This document shows, one piece after another, positions 7,572 through 15,388 of a stretch of DNA of 31,934 bases. The position numbers and the translations under genes are program-made. The notes beneath the pieces are model-generated. The model saw nothing but the letters and a program-made list of their open reading frames with translations, did no database searches and was not told the origin of the DNA. The stretch comes from a virus: positions 1 through 31,934 of IMG/VR virus record IMGVR_UViG_3300048833_000622; one strand, 5' to 3'. Numbering within the stretch: the stretch's first letter is position 1; each line of letters begins with the position of its first letter.

Positions 7572-8156
7572 ATGAAGAAGGCAGACGTAAAGATCGGCGG
7601 TAAGTATTTCGCGAATGTTTCCGGCAACCGATGTGAGATCCGAATCGATGCGGAGAAACCGCGTGGCGGATGGGATGCTACGAATCTGGCCACAGGCAAG
7701 AAGATTCTTATCAAAAGCGCACAGCGTCTTCAGGGGGAGGTGACGACGCGAGCCGGCCAAGCCAAGGTGACCACCGAGGGAAATGTCACCGTGGTCGAGA
7801 ATGAGCCGGCAACTGTCGAATCGTTCGGGGAGACTGCGACCAAGGTGGCCGTTCTGAAGAAGCCTAGTAAAGCCAAACCAGCTGCAACCGAATCGGCGGC
7901 GGCCGAATCGAAGACGAGTGGCAAAAAGCGAATGAGCTGCATCGAAGCGGCATTGAAGGTCCTCTCCGAATCGGCTGAACCCATGAACACGCAACAGATG
8001 ATTGCCGCTATGGAAGCGAAGGGGTACTGGACGAGCCCGGGAGGAAAAACTCCTCACGCGACCCTCTACAGCGTGATCCTTCGCGACTTGGCTAAAGGCG
8101 ATTCGAGCCGGTTTGTAAAGGCCGAGCGCGGACGCTTTACGGTTTCCAACAAATAA
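7572..8156 (+). CDS. HARE-HTH domain protein
   Basis: 194 residues from an ATG preceded by AAGGTGATC; an in-frame ATG at 7533 is less likely because it lacks a ribosome site. Residues 1-55 form a small beta domain (KIGGKYFANVSGNRCEIRIDAE), residues about 60-118 are a low-complexity Ala/Lys/Thr linker, and the last 75 residues form a winged HTH: SCIEAALKVLSESAEPMNTQQMI, then GYWTSPGGKTPHATLYSVI, then RFVKAERGRFTV. This is the HARE-HTH pattern also found in RNA polymerase delta, ASXL proteins and restriction-linked proteins, where it is proposed to sense DNA modification. Here it may be a regulator of the cluster. Confidence 0.82.
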   Translation: MKKADVKIGGKYFANVSGNRCEIRIDAEKPRGGWDATNLATGKKILIKSAQRLQGEVTTRAGQAKVTTEGNVTVVENEPATVESFGETATKVAVLKKPSKAKPAATESAAAESKTSGKKRMSCIEAALKVLSESAEPMNTQQMIAAMEAKGYWTSPGGKTPHATLYSVILRDLAKGDSSRFVKAERGRFTVSNK

Positions 8157-8174
8157 GCCGAAGGCGATGCAATC

Positions 8175-8393
8175 ATGCGAATTCGATTGAAGAGAGGCGA
8201 CCGCATACGGTTGGTCTCGATGCCTGATGATCCCGATCCAGTCCCGGTCGGGATGCTTGGAACCGTCAAGGAGTTTCATGAACATCGAGACTGGATGCAG
8301 GTTGAGGTCGATTGGGACAACGGTCGCTACCTGATGCTGACCCTTCCCGATGACTGCATTGAGATCATCGATTCCCATAACTCTGAATCGTAA
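8175..8393 (+). CDS. DUF4314 family protein
   Basis: 72 residues. MRIRLKRGDRIRLVSMPDDPDPVP, then GMLGTVKEFHE, then MQVEVDWDNGRYLMLTLPDDCIEII is the SH3-like DUF4314 pattern seen in phages and plasmids; no biochemical role is established. AAGG lies before the ATG. It is 18 bases after the HARE-HTH gene and 12 before the next, so one operon. Confidence 0.85.
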   Translation: MRIRLKRGDRIRLVSMPDDPDPVPVGMLGTVKEFHEHRDWMQVEVDWDNGRYLMLTLPDDCIEIIDSHNSES

Positions 8394-8405
8394 AGGGACC
8401 ACACC

Positions 8406-8726
8406 ATGTCGACGCGAGCAACGATCGCTCATGCACGCAGCGATGGGAGCTACCGCGCTACCTACCTGCATTTCGATGGATACCCGGAACATGCTGGGGT
8501 GATTCTCAACCAATGGTACAACTCCATCGAGAAGGCCTCGGCGTTGATCGCCGGAGGAGAACTGCGAAGTTTGAACTCGAGCGATGGGGCACCCGAGTAT
8601 TTCTCTCGGGCACAACCCCCAAAGCATCTTTGCGACCGGATGTCGCTCATGACGTTTGCACGTGGCTGCGATGCGAACTACCTTTATGTCTTCGAAGACG
8701 GGCATTGGCACTGCTACAAGCTTTAG
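8406..8726 (+). CDS. Conserved phage/plasmid small protein (MSTRATIA family)
   Basis: 106 residues beginning MSTRATIAHARSDGSYRATYLHFDGYPEHAGVIL. This N-terminus is widespread in phages and mobile elements without assigned function. AAGGGA before the ATG supports the start. The middle holds a helical segment (NSIEKASALIAGGELRSL) and the end an aromatic strand (NYLYVFEDGHWHCYKL). It is last in the plus-strand cluster and ends 2 bases before the end of the convergent methyltransferase; no terminator separates the two. Confidence 0.75.
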   Translation: MSTRATIAHARSDGSYRATYLHFDGYPEHAGVILNQWYNSIEKASALIAGGELRSLNSSDGAPEYFSRAQPPKHLCDRMSLMTFARGCDANYLYVFEDGHWHCYKL

Positions 8727-8728
8727 CT

Positions 8729-10102
8729 CTACTTGGCATCCGCAGCACGCATCGGGATCGGAGACTCGCCGGTCCGTTCCAAGATCGCCGGCTTGCCAGT
8801 GAATCGCTGGTAGCGATCAACGATGACGTCGGCGTAGAGGCAATCGAGTTCCATCAAAAAGGCATTGCGACCGCATTGCTCGGCGCCGATCAAGGTCGAG
8901 CCACTACCACCAAACAAGTCGAGAACATTCTCGCCAGGCACGGAAGAGTACTGCATCGCTCGCACCGCGAGCTCCACTGGCTTTTCCGTGAGGTGGATCA
9001 TCGATTGAGGATTGACCTTCTTCACTTGCCACAGATCGGTTGCATTGTTCGGCCCGTAGTACTTGTGACCAGCCCCTTCCTTCCAACCGTAGAACGCCCA
9101 CTCGTGCGCGCCCATGAAATCCTTCCGAGTCAAAACGGGATGCTGCTTGTCCCAAATGATCGATTGGGAGAAATACAAACCATGCTTAGCAAGGAACGGA
9201 GGGTAGTTGCCACAGTTGGCGTAGCCTCCCCAGATGTAGAAGCATCGGCCAGGCAACAGAACGCGTGCGATGTTCCCAAACCACGCATCGAGCAATCGAT
9301 CGAACTCGTTGTCGCTGACAAAGTCATTCGCGAGGGGACGATCCTTGGGCCGGAGCTTCTTGTGCGTTGCAGCATGCTTCGGTTTCCCTGTCTCATGATC
9401 GACGCCAAAGGAAGCTGCGTTCCCTTGCCCTTGCTTAAGTTTTCCTGACGCAGCGTCGTTCGTGAACGAGGACAAGCCGGCCGCAATCGCATTGTTCGAT
9501 CGAGGTTCTACCTTCACGTTGTACGGCGGATCTGTGTTGCAAAGATGAATTGCATTGCCGGCCAATAAGCGATCTAGATCAGCAGGACTCGAAGAATCCC
9601 CACAGAGCAAACGATGGTTCCCGAGGATCCAAAGATCCCCTGGCTTCGTGATCGCAGCATCGGGAGGTTCAGGGATTTCATCGGGATCAGTAAGGCCTTC
9701 GTTGACACCGGTATCCATCAGTTTCGCAAGTTCCTCCGCGTTAAACCCAAGCAACCCGAGGTCGTAGTTGGCTTCCTGCAATGCCGACAATTCGATGGGC
9801 AACAAGTCGTAATTCCAATCAGATAGCTCTGCAGTCTTGTTATCAGCGATTCTGTAAGCCTGCACGGCTTCCGGTTTCAAATCGCGTGCTACGTGGACTG
9901 GAACGACAGATAGCCCAAGCTTCTTTGCTGCCTTCCATCGCGTGTGCCCGACAATAATTACGCCATCGGCATCAACAACAATTGGTTGACGAAAACCCCA
10001 CTCTTGAATACTTTTGGCGACAGCATCAACGGTCCCGTCATTGATACGTGGGTTGTTTTCGTACGGTCGAATCTGATCGATAGACGTTAGCTTAATTTCC
10101 AT
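8729..10102 (-). CDS. ParB-like domain / DNA methyltransferase fusion
   Basis: 457 residues. Residues 1-110 are a ParB/sulfiredoxin-like domain (IDQIRPYENNPRIND, GFRQPIVVDADGVIIVGHTRWKAAKKLG, YRIADNKTAELSDW). The rest is a beta-class amino methyltransferase: catalytic DPPYNV at 191-196, the target-recognition region between, then TEKPVEL and the AdoMet-binding DLFGGSGSTLIGAEQ near 405-420. The order (motif IV before I) fits N6-adenine or N4-cytosine enzymes. Phages use this fusion to mark their DNA against host restriction or for regulation; no cognate nuclease adjoins except the HNH gene upstream. GAAGGA precedes the ATG. It is the last gene of the replication operon. Confidence 0.92.
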   Translation of the reverse strand: MEIKLTSIDQIRPYENNPRINDGTVDAVAKSIQEWGFRQPIVVDADGVIIVGHTRWKAAKKLGLSVVPVHVARDLKPEAVQAYRIADNKTAELSDWNYDLLPIELSALQEANYDLGLLGFNAEELAKLMDTGVNEGLTDPDEIPEPPDAAITKPGDLWILGNHRLLCGDSSSPADLDRLLAGNAIHLCNTDPPYNVKVEPRSNNAIAAGLSSFTNDAASGKLKQGQGNAASFGVDHETGKPKHAATHKKLRPKDRPLANDFVSDNEFDRLLDAWFGNIARVLLPGRCFYIWGGYANCGNYPPFLAKHGLYFSQSIIWDKQHPVLTRKDFMGAHEWAFYGWKEGAGHKYYGPNNATDLWQVKKVNPQSMIHLTEKPVELAVRAMQYSSVPGENVLDLFGGSGSTLIGAEQCGRNAFLMELDCLYADVIVDRYQRFTGKPAILERTGESPIPMRAADAK

Positions 10103-10108
10103 AACTAG

Positions 10109-10681
10109 TTAATTCCTTCTTCGAGAAACGGGAGGGGGAAACGGAATGTGTGACCAAGTCTTTCCAACGATTGCGTCATAAGCTGTCATCTTGTGAACTC
10201 GTAACGCTTTTGCTGCGTCCACAATGCTCGCACCAAATTCGACAAGGCATCTCAACCTCACGACCGTTTCCGCTGATAGCCTTGCCATATGGTGCTCAGT
10301 TCCTCGATGCGCACCGTGCGCGACACCGAGCCGAACGTTGTCCGCTGCGTTTTCCTTCTGCGTGGCCCAGCGAAGATTGCTTACGTGATTGTTTTGTTTG
10401 TTGCCGTCGTAATGAGCTACTTGGGCCTTGGGAAATGGTGGAGGTCCTAGGAACGCAATCGCAACCAGACGATGCGCTTGAACCGTCCAATATTTGCGAC
10501 GTTGGCTCAGCGAATACCTTGGATAGCCATGCACATCCAAACGACACTTCATTACATAGCCGGCTGGAGCCATCTTTGAAGCACTCTTTCGTCTCAGCCG
10601 GCCTATCGATGAAATCTCGTAGAGTTCTTCGTATCCAGGGACTGGAAGCCAAACTTCATCTTCGATTTCGTTACTTAACAT
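10109..10681 (-). CDS. HNH homing-type endonuclease (NUMOD4-HNH)
   Basis: 190 residues from the ATG at 10681, which overlaps the previous stop by 11 bases; the frame is open to 10732 but that start is less likely. Residues about 5-35 match NUMOD4 (EDEVWLPVPGYEELYEIS, then GRLRRKS). The nuclease part follows: VQAHRLVAIAFLG, VAHYDGNKQNNHVSNLRWATQKENAADN, the HNH_3 pattern with its His and Asn residues. The C-terminal stretch IVDAAKALRVHKMTAYDAI looks like a small HTH that would place the enzyme on DNA. Such genes spread by cutting sites next to their insertion point and are common free-standing riders in phage operons. Confidence 0.87.
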   Translation of the reverse strand: MLSNEIEDEVWLPVPGYEELYEISSIGRLRRKSASKMAPAGYVMKCRLDVHGYPRYSLSQRRKYWTVQAHRLVAIAFLGPPPFPKAQVAHYDGNKQNNHVSNLRWATQKENAADNVRLGVAHGAHRGTEHHMARLSAETVVRLRCLVEFGASIVDAAKALRVHKMTAYDAIVGKTWSHIPFPPPVSRRRN

Positions 10682-11120
10682 GAGGTTTGACCTCGCCTTT
10701 TTTGATTTCGGCCAGCCGCTGGGATTTACCAACGATGTTTCCGCACCAGTGCATTCTGCTGATACTCTCGAAAAGCTGATCGCAGTCGATCTGCGGACCC
10801 AGCTGATCGATCATGAAAACAACCGCCTTTTTTGTTGGCCTTACATGGGTCGTTCGATCGCGATTGGATTCGGAGATTCGGGTGATGAAACCGGAGCGTT
10901 CCAGCCGTCGCACAGCCCGCGTGTAAGCCATCTTCTGAGCGGCGGTGATGTTGCCACGCTTCCACGTAGACGGAGTGAAAGGAACTCCGACTTCGCGAAT
11001 CGAGCGCACGAATCGCTCGTCGCTCCGTTGCAGTCGGTCGCTTAATTCGATGAATGTCTCGATATCCGCCATCATGTTGCAGAGCAGCTCGAATTCGGTT
11101 GTCTTAAGTTGGTGATTCAT
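10671..11120 (-). CDS. Winged-helix DNA-binding protein
   Basis: 149 residues. Residues about 65-96 (AYTRAVRRLERSGFITRISESNRDRTTHVRPT) are a recognition helix and beta-wing like MarR-type or phage winged-helix regulators. The N-terminus is helical (ELLCNMMADIETFIELSDRLQRSDERFVRSIREVGVPF). The C-terminal part is of no known type. It is probably a regulator or a replication-linked DNA-binding protein. It overlaps the HNH gene by 11 bases. The 289 bases upstream (11121-11409) hold nothing recognisable. Confidence 0.65.
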   Translation of the reverse strand: MNHQLKTTEFELLCNMMADIETFIELSDRLQRSDERFVRSIREVGVPFTPSTWKRGNITAAQKMAYTRAVRRLERSGFITRISESNRDRTTHVRPTKKAVVFMIDQLGPQIDCDQLFESISRMHWCGNIVGKSQRLAEIKKGEVKPHVK

Positions 11121-11409
11121 GGTTCTAGGACAATGCGTTACAGAAACAAACTCTGTCTAGTAAGGCTCCTGTTCCCGCGGCCCAAGAACGCGGTTTAGGG
11201 CGGGGGAGGACCCATTACATTTCGTTGCACCCGATCCGCGAGTGCCACTTTGGCAGACGCAACGTGGGGGCCACTGTTGGGGTACTGACGCGTCCTCTGG
11301 TAGGCTTGGCGTTCGATACGAATGCAGTGTGTCGGTTGCGACGTGCGCTAACGTGTGCGATTGGTTGCGATCTCGACTGGTTACGCATGAGTAGCCTCGG
11401 ATGATGTTG

Positions 11410-11547
11410 CTAACCAACGAGGTCGATCGGCTCATAGTCCCACATCCAATTCGCTTGATCGAAAAAGCACGCCCATCGGGCGTCCAAACGGGAACGGAAC
11501 TGGACGTCGTTGTAGAGGGTGGACCGAGACTCAGATGCGTTATTCAT
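11410..11547 (-). pseudogene. Truncated phage protein with YxxxxFRSRLxARWAxFFD motif
   Basis: 45 residues: MNNASESRSTLYNDVQFRSRLDARW, then CFFDQANWMWDYEPIDLVG and stop. This is the N-terminal pattern of larger phage and plasmid proteins (usual form YRSRLEARWAVFFDxLGIxxxYEPE) that normally continue into a nuclease-like body. Here a TAG follows directly after the YEPIDLVG segment, and no downstream frame continues the pattern, so the gene looks cut short rather than frameshifted. It could still be expressed as a small protein. It lies between the iterated repeat region and the winged-helix gene, suggesting a past rearrangement here. Confidence 0.5.
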
Positions 11548-11600
11548 TCCGAGATTGCCTTTCGATTTTGGGATGGGTGAAGAATGTAGTTTGAGGCATT

Positions 11601-11935
11601 CCCGGACGTCCGGACGTTTAGAACGTGTTTCCCTATACGATCTACATACGGGAAAATACACATACATTTACCCGTCCAATAACTAACTCCTGACAAACGT
11701 CCGGAACGTCCGGAACGTCCTAAGCCGTCAATGAAAATGCTGGGTAAAACGTTAGGACGTTTCGAAATCTTTATGTCCGGGAAATGTCCTAAACGTCCGG
11801 AAGTGAACTCTGAGCTTCGCATGTGGGAGCAGTGAAAGTGATCGAACGTCGAACTGCTATCAGCGATTGTGATAGTGATCATGAAAACAGCTCCATTTCC
11901 CGGACGTTCCCGGACGTTTGATTTTCAACGTCCGG
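11601..11935. repeat. Iterated ACGTCC array (iteron-like), possible replication origin
   Basis: The hexamer ACGTCC (or GGACGT) occurs about ten times in 335 bases: at 11604/11606 (overlapping, palindromic CGGACGTCCG), 11612, 11697, 11706, 11715, 11755, 11793, 11902, 11912 and 11928. Two ATGTCC variants lie at 11773 and 11784. Three copies at 11696-11720 repeat with a 9-base period (AACGTCCGG). A common longer form is AACGTCCGGAA. An AT-rich stretch lies at 11640-11690. The last three copies lie inside the 3' end of the primase-helicase gene. Repeats beside a primase-helicase suggest a replication origin or initiator-binding region; this is inference. No convincing gene lies in 11548-11878. 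Confidence 0.65.
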
Positions 11936-14548
11936 AAGTCCTAAGCGGGCATTGTGGGCCGACTCAACGAAGACCTGATACTGGTTGTATTGGCCGTTGA
12001 AGGAGCGTTTGAATACCGCGTAGGAGCCGTCATCAAGCTTGAAACGCTCGCCAACGAATCGCCCCGCCAGCTTGCCCATGCGTGTGGTCTGAGATCGGGG
12101 TGTGCCATCACCGAGTTCGGATTGCAGCACAAAGTGCTTGTTAGCCAGGTCGGTTAACTCAGACGACGACCAGATCCCCTGTGGATGATGCGCGAGCGCC
12201 GTGACGAGCTCTTCGAACTCGCGGCGCGTCTCATCCATCTCACTGGCGGCATCTTCGGCATTGGCCATGAAGTCCGGTTCACCATTGGCTTCAAGAATTC
12301 CGCCGATGATGTTGCCCCAACCCTTCTTGTTAAACCGGGTTTGAATCTTGGCGAGAGGCATGCCGCTGGCTTTCCAGCGTTCGACCATGTTTACCAGCTC
12401 ACCAAGCAGCTGCAGCCGATGCGTTTGAACGTATGCCTCGGGATCATCCATCGAGAATGAACGCCTAGATGGGTCCCCCTCGTATTCCAAGTTGATAACA
12501 ACGCAGCGTGTAATAAGGTCGCGACTCACATCAGGCGAGTTAGCGGTGATGCAGAATAGATGCGAGTTCTCAGCGCGGATCTCTTGCGAGAATCCCAGCA
12601 AACGAAAGGATAGAATCGGATCGGTGATGGATCGCTCGAGGCAGGCGGAGTCGATCTTTGGATTACGACCACGTGCCTTCGCATTGTCGATGATGATGGT
12701 CGTAACACCGCGCCGGACGATCGTTCCCAATCGCTTCTCGAATTCCTCGTCGTTCGCATTGTAGGATGCAGTCTCCACATGATGGCCATCCCGGAGGATT
12801 GCCAGAATCTGTGCAAGAACCGACTTGCCCAACTCGGGTTGATTCCCGTTGAACAGTACGGCCGGCTTCGAACCGATGAAACGTGAGACCAGTAGCCCCG
12901 TTAACAAGATACCTATGTAATTGGTGCGATCAGCCGGCTTCCGCCAACAGAAGTCTCGCAGCAATGCGTCGAGATGTTTGGTCCCTTCAACAGGTTCGAT
13001 GTTGGGACCAGCATAAAAGAAACCAGTCTGGGGATCGAAACCTGGGCTGACCAACCGCCAATCCTCTGTGTAGATCGGATTGTGGCTAAACAGACGGATG
13101 GCTGGAAGGCGTTCTCTTTGCCCTATATTGTTGAGCCAGGTGTTTGCATAAGACGATGGGAGCGGTTTGTACTCACCCCCATCGTCATTCACGAAATAGA
13201 ACTCGACGTGCTGATTGAGTAGACCCGTCAATTCCGCCGAGGAAAGAACCGGTGAGATCGATTGCTCCCTCACCACGACCATTTGTTCCACCCGATTGAA
13301 ACAGGAGCCGGTAGCAAGCAATCGCTCGGTGATCTGGTCCATGGTTGTGGCCACAGGCGTTGATCGCGAGTCGATCGTAATGGTTCGGCGCTCGTCCGAA
13401 TCCTCTACCTGTTGATCACCCGATGGTGCAGCTACAGTCGAGCTTTCCCTTGGCAAACGCTTCTGCAAGCGATCGCACAAAGTGGCTCGCACATCGTACT
13501 CGCCACTTTCCCAGGTTAATTCGAAGTAGCGGCGACCTTGCTCTGCGAACTTTCCGACAGATTGCAGCCGATTCCACACTTCATCCTTCTCGATCCCGTT
13601 TCGAATCGCATAACAGCAGACTGCGAAGTCAGCCTCGGAACGAGTGCCATCGGGAGCGATCGCACAAGCAGCAATCAACTCGGAGAGCTTGTCCAACTTA
13701 CCAGCCGATAGCTTGCGAACCGCTGGTAAGGGCATCGCATCAATCTGCCGTCGACGCTTGGTAGACTCGCTCGTCTTTGCAAACTTCTGAAAGGCATCCA
13801 GGGAATACCGCCGGCTGCTATCGCATTCGATCAATTCAGCCATGACCGGTGCGCGACCATTGCGTTGATCTTTGCGATTCAATGTTCCAGGAAGCCGGAG
13901 CAACCGAGTGAGGTCCGTTGTATGATCGGCGCTGATGGCGGCCGCGATGCCAGTTAATAGGTCCTGGGCCTGAAGTGCTTTCGGGCTTGTTTTGGTCAAA
14001 TGATGGCGTTGATCCACAAAGACACGATCGTTGCCATCCAGTATGTATCGTCTTGGCTTCTTTCGCCCATCGCTGCCAAGAGCCCACTCCGTTTCAACGG
14101 GAGGTGGATCGCCAGCGTCGTCGATCAGGAATGGGCGATCAAGCAGCCAGTAGAGATGCACACCGGTCCCACTACTGACGATCGCGGTAGGCGAAGGCAT
14201 CGACTGGGATGCGCATCGTTCAAGGGATTGCGCAACGGTGCATCCATCGAGATCGGCCCACAGGCATCGAATAACGCGAATCTGCCAAGCGAGGTCAAAT
14301 CGCCCTTTATTTCCGACTCGGGGGCAGACTCCGAAAAACAAATTGGTACGTTCGGACTCAGAGCTTTTGACCAGTCGATCGAGTGTCTGCTCGAGAGTTA
14401 CCGCCTTGGCGGGTCGATAGCAAACATTGCGATAATCCACTCGGCTACGCTTTCGTCCACTTTCATTCCATGTCTCCACGGGACGAAAGAGGATGAGATC
14501 GGAGGGATCATACAATGTTGTCAATAAGCTGATCGCTGGGTGAGTCAA
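11879..14548 (-). CDS. Primase-helicase (Prim-Pol-like N-terminus, SF3/D5-like ATPase)
   Basis: 889 residues. The N-terminal archaeo-eukaryotic-type primase core shows WADLDG (about 97-102), SSGTGVHLYWLLD (about 126-137) and LTRLLRLPGTLNRKD (about 213-227). The ATPase half has a Walker A-like GNQPELGKSV (about 567-576) and Walker B TTIIIDNAK (about 616-624). It should unwind and prime element DNA. The preferred start is TTG at 14548, 9 bases after AAGGG and overlapping the previous stop as TTGA; a TTG at 14557 is possible. The 3' end contains three of the ACGTCC repeats, so coding and the iterated array overlap. It is the main replication gene of the operon. Confidence 0.85.
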   Translation of the reverse strand: MTHPAISLLTTLYDPSDLILFRPVETWNESGRKRSRVDYRNVCYRPAKAVTLEQTLDRLVKSSESERTNLFFGVCPRVGNKGRFDLAWQIRVIRCLWADLDGCTVAQSLERCASQSMPSPTAIVSSGTGVHLYWLLDRPFLIDDAGDPPPVETEWALGSDGRKKPRRYILDGNDRVFVDQRHHLTKTSPKALQAQDLLTGIAAAISADHTTDLTRLLRLPGTLNRKDQRNGRAPVMAELIECDSSRRYSLDAFQKFAKTSESTKRRRQIDAMPLPAVRKLSAGKLDKLSELIAACAIAPDGTRSEADFAVCCYAIRNGIEKDEVWNRLQSVGKFAEQGRRYFELTWESGEYDVRATLCDRLQKRLPRESSTVAAPSGDQQVEDSDERRTITIDSRSTPVATTMDQITERLLATGSCFNRVEQMVVVREQSISPVLSSAELTGLLNQHVEFYFVNDDGGEYKPLPSSYANTWLNNIGQRERLPAIRLFSHNPIYTEDWRLVSPGFDPQTGFFYAGPNIEPVEGTKHLDALLRDFCWRKPADRTNYIGILLTGLLVSRFIGSKPAVLFNGNQPELGKSVLAQILAILRDGHHVETASYNANDEEFEKRLGTIVRRGVTTIIIDNAKARGRNPKIDSACLERSITDPILSFRLLGFSQEIRAENSHLFCITANSPDVSRDLITRCVVINLEYEGDPSRRSFSMDDPEAYVQTHRLQLLGELVNMVERWKASGMPLAKIQTRFNKKGWGNIIGGILEANGEPDFMANAEDAASEMDETRREFEELVTALAHHPQGIWSSSELTDLANKHFVLQSELGDGTPRSQTTRMGKLAGRFVGERFKLDDGSYAVFKRSFNGQYNQYQVFVESAHNARLGLPDVENQTSGNVREMELFS

Positions 14549-14814
14549 ACTGAGCAACCCTTATTTGCTTGGTCGCCTGTTGGGACCCGTACTCCCATCG
14601 ATTTCAAGACTCGCGACCCATGGCCCGTTTCACAAAACCGAACCACTGGCTCGTTTTCATCGGATAGTGATGCAAGCTGAGCCCAGCTAACGCTTTTCCA
14701 TTTGCGACAGCGGTATGCACGAATGGCAATCCCAGAATCATCGAAACGAACAACAAGGTTGAGACTTGGGAAATGCCGGACGATTGGTCGACTGAAACGG
14801 GTGAGTTGCGACAT
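14545..14814 (-). CDS. Small protein of unknown function
   Basis: 89 residues, basic (MSQLTRFSRPIVRHFPSLNLVVRFDD, then IAIRAYRCRKWKSVSWAQL). It starts 2 bases after the RusA stop and overlaps the primase start by 4 bases, so it is translationally coupled to both. No family recognised. The tight packing between RusA and primase suggests a role in replication or nucleic-acid binding. Confidence 0.65.
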   Translation of the reverse strand: MSQLTRFSRPIVRHFPSLNLVVRFDDSGIAIRAYRCRKWKSVSWAQLASLSDENEPVVRFCETGHGSRVLKSMGVRVPTGDQANKGCSV

Positions 14815-14816
14815 GG

Positions 14817-15197
14817 CTAGGCGATCTCCATTGCGGGAGAAAGCGATAGTTCGGCCGCATCATCAACCTGCACTTTGATCTCGCCCTTTGCTTTGGAGTC
14901 GTGCTTAATGGATAGCAACCAAACGACCTGCGAGTCGTCCCAGAACACGCCAGCATGTTGCAATGCATCGAGAACAGCTTTTTGCACGTTATCGCAATCG
15001 CGACGCCGATCATCGGGCGGTGCAATATCAATGCGAATCGCAATGGGTCTCATCAGCGGCTTGATACCCTTGGCAATTACGATACGCCGGACTTGATGCC
15101 TATAGGTGCGTGCATCCTTGGATAGAACAGGCCGGCCCTGGTAATAACTGAAGTAATGATTGACCGAGGGCGGATAGGGGAGATCAAACTCAATCAT
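14817..15197 (-). CDS. rusA: RusA-family Holliday junction resolvase
   Basis: 126 residues from the ATG at 15197, preceded by AAGGATGAGG; an upstream in-frame ATG at 15218 has no ribosome site and lies against the tRNA-like element. Family marks are YPPSVNHYF near the start, the acidic DRRRDCDNVQKAVLDAL (about residues 62-79, with D67, D69, N70 and K73) and VFWDDSQV (D87, D88). RusA dimers cut four-way junctions symmetrically in a metal-dependent way, here probably resolving recombination intermediates before packaging. It lies between the tRNA-like element and a small coupled gene. Confidence 0.9.
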   Translation of the reverse strand: MIEFDLPYPPSVNHYFSYYQGRPVLSKDARTYRHQVRRIVIAKGIKPLMRPIAIRIDIAPPDDRRRDCDNVQKAVLDALQHAGVFWDDSQVVWLLSIKHDSKAKGEIKVQVDDAAELSLSPAMEIA

Positions 15198-15226
15198 GAA
15201 GGCCTCATCCTTTGGCATTGAAAAAG

Positions 15227-15372
15227 GGATCGGGCAGGACTCGAACCTGCACGCAGGCCGGATTCCACGGAAAGGTCGTTACGGGGTACAACGTGCCTCC
15301 TGCCTTCCGGTGTGTCACTCCAGCATCTGCTCAACTGACCTGTTTATGCGGCTACCATTTCGCCACCGATCC
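15227..15372 (-). tRNA. tRNA-like element with an enlarged middle (non-canonical)
   Basis: On the minus strand the ends pair perfectly: GGATCGG (15372-15366) with CCGATCC (15233-15227). A canonical D arm follows the first (GCG, AAATGGTAG with the GG pair, CGC), and a perfect T arm precedes the second (GCAGG TTCGAGT CCTGC). Between them lie 96 bases where 35-45 are usual. A 5-bp stem with a 7-base loop TACCCCG (stem CGTTG/TAACG, about 15294-15278) and a following possible long variable arm could be the anticodon region, but U33 is missing. It could be a tRNA with an insertion, a decayed tRNA, or a tRNA-mimicking RNA or processing site. It fills the 170-base gap between SSB and RusA genes. Confidence 0.5.
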
Positions 15373-15388
15373 ACAAACGCAGATATGT

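Noticed and set aside
4707-8711. A 4-kb open frame on the minus strand (1334 codons)
   Set aside because: It lies antisense to eight well-supported plus-strand genes with ribosome sites and family matches. Its translation is rich in R, H, S, F and V with no domain. It is notable that it also crosses the gaps between genes, but codon-bias shadowing explains most of it.
8513-9448. Long plus-strand frame opposite the methyltransferase
   Set aside because: Antisense shadow of the ParB-like/methyltransferase gene; no recognisable domain.
11544-11882. 112-codon minus-strand frame over the ACGTCC array
   Set aside because: Its composition (Arg/Ser/Gly-rich runs) follows from the repeats; no ribosome site and no homologous pattern.
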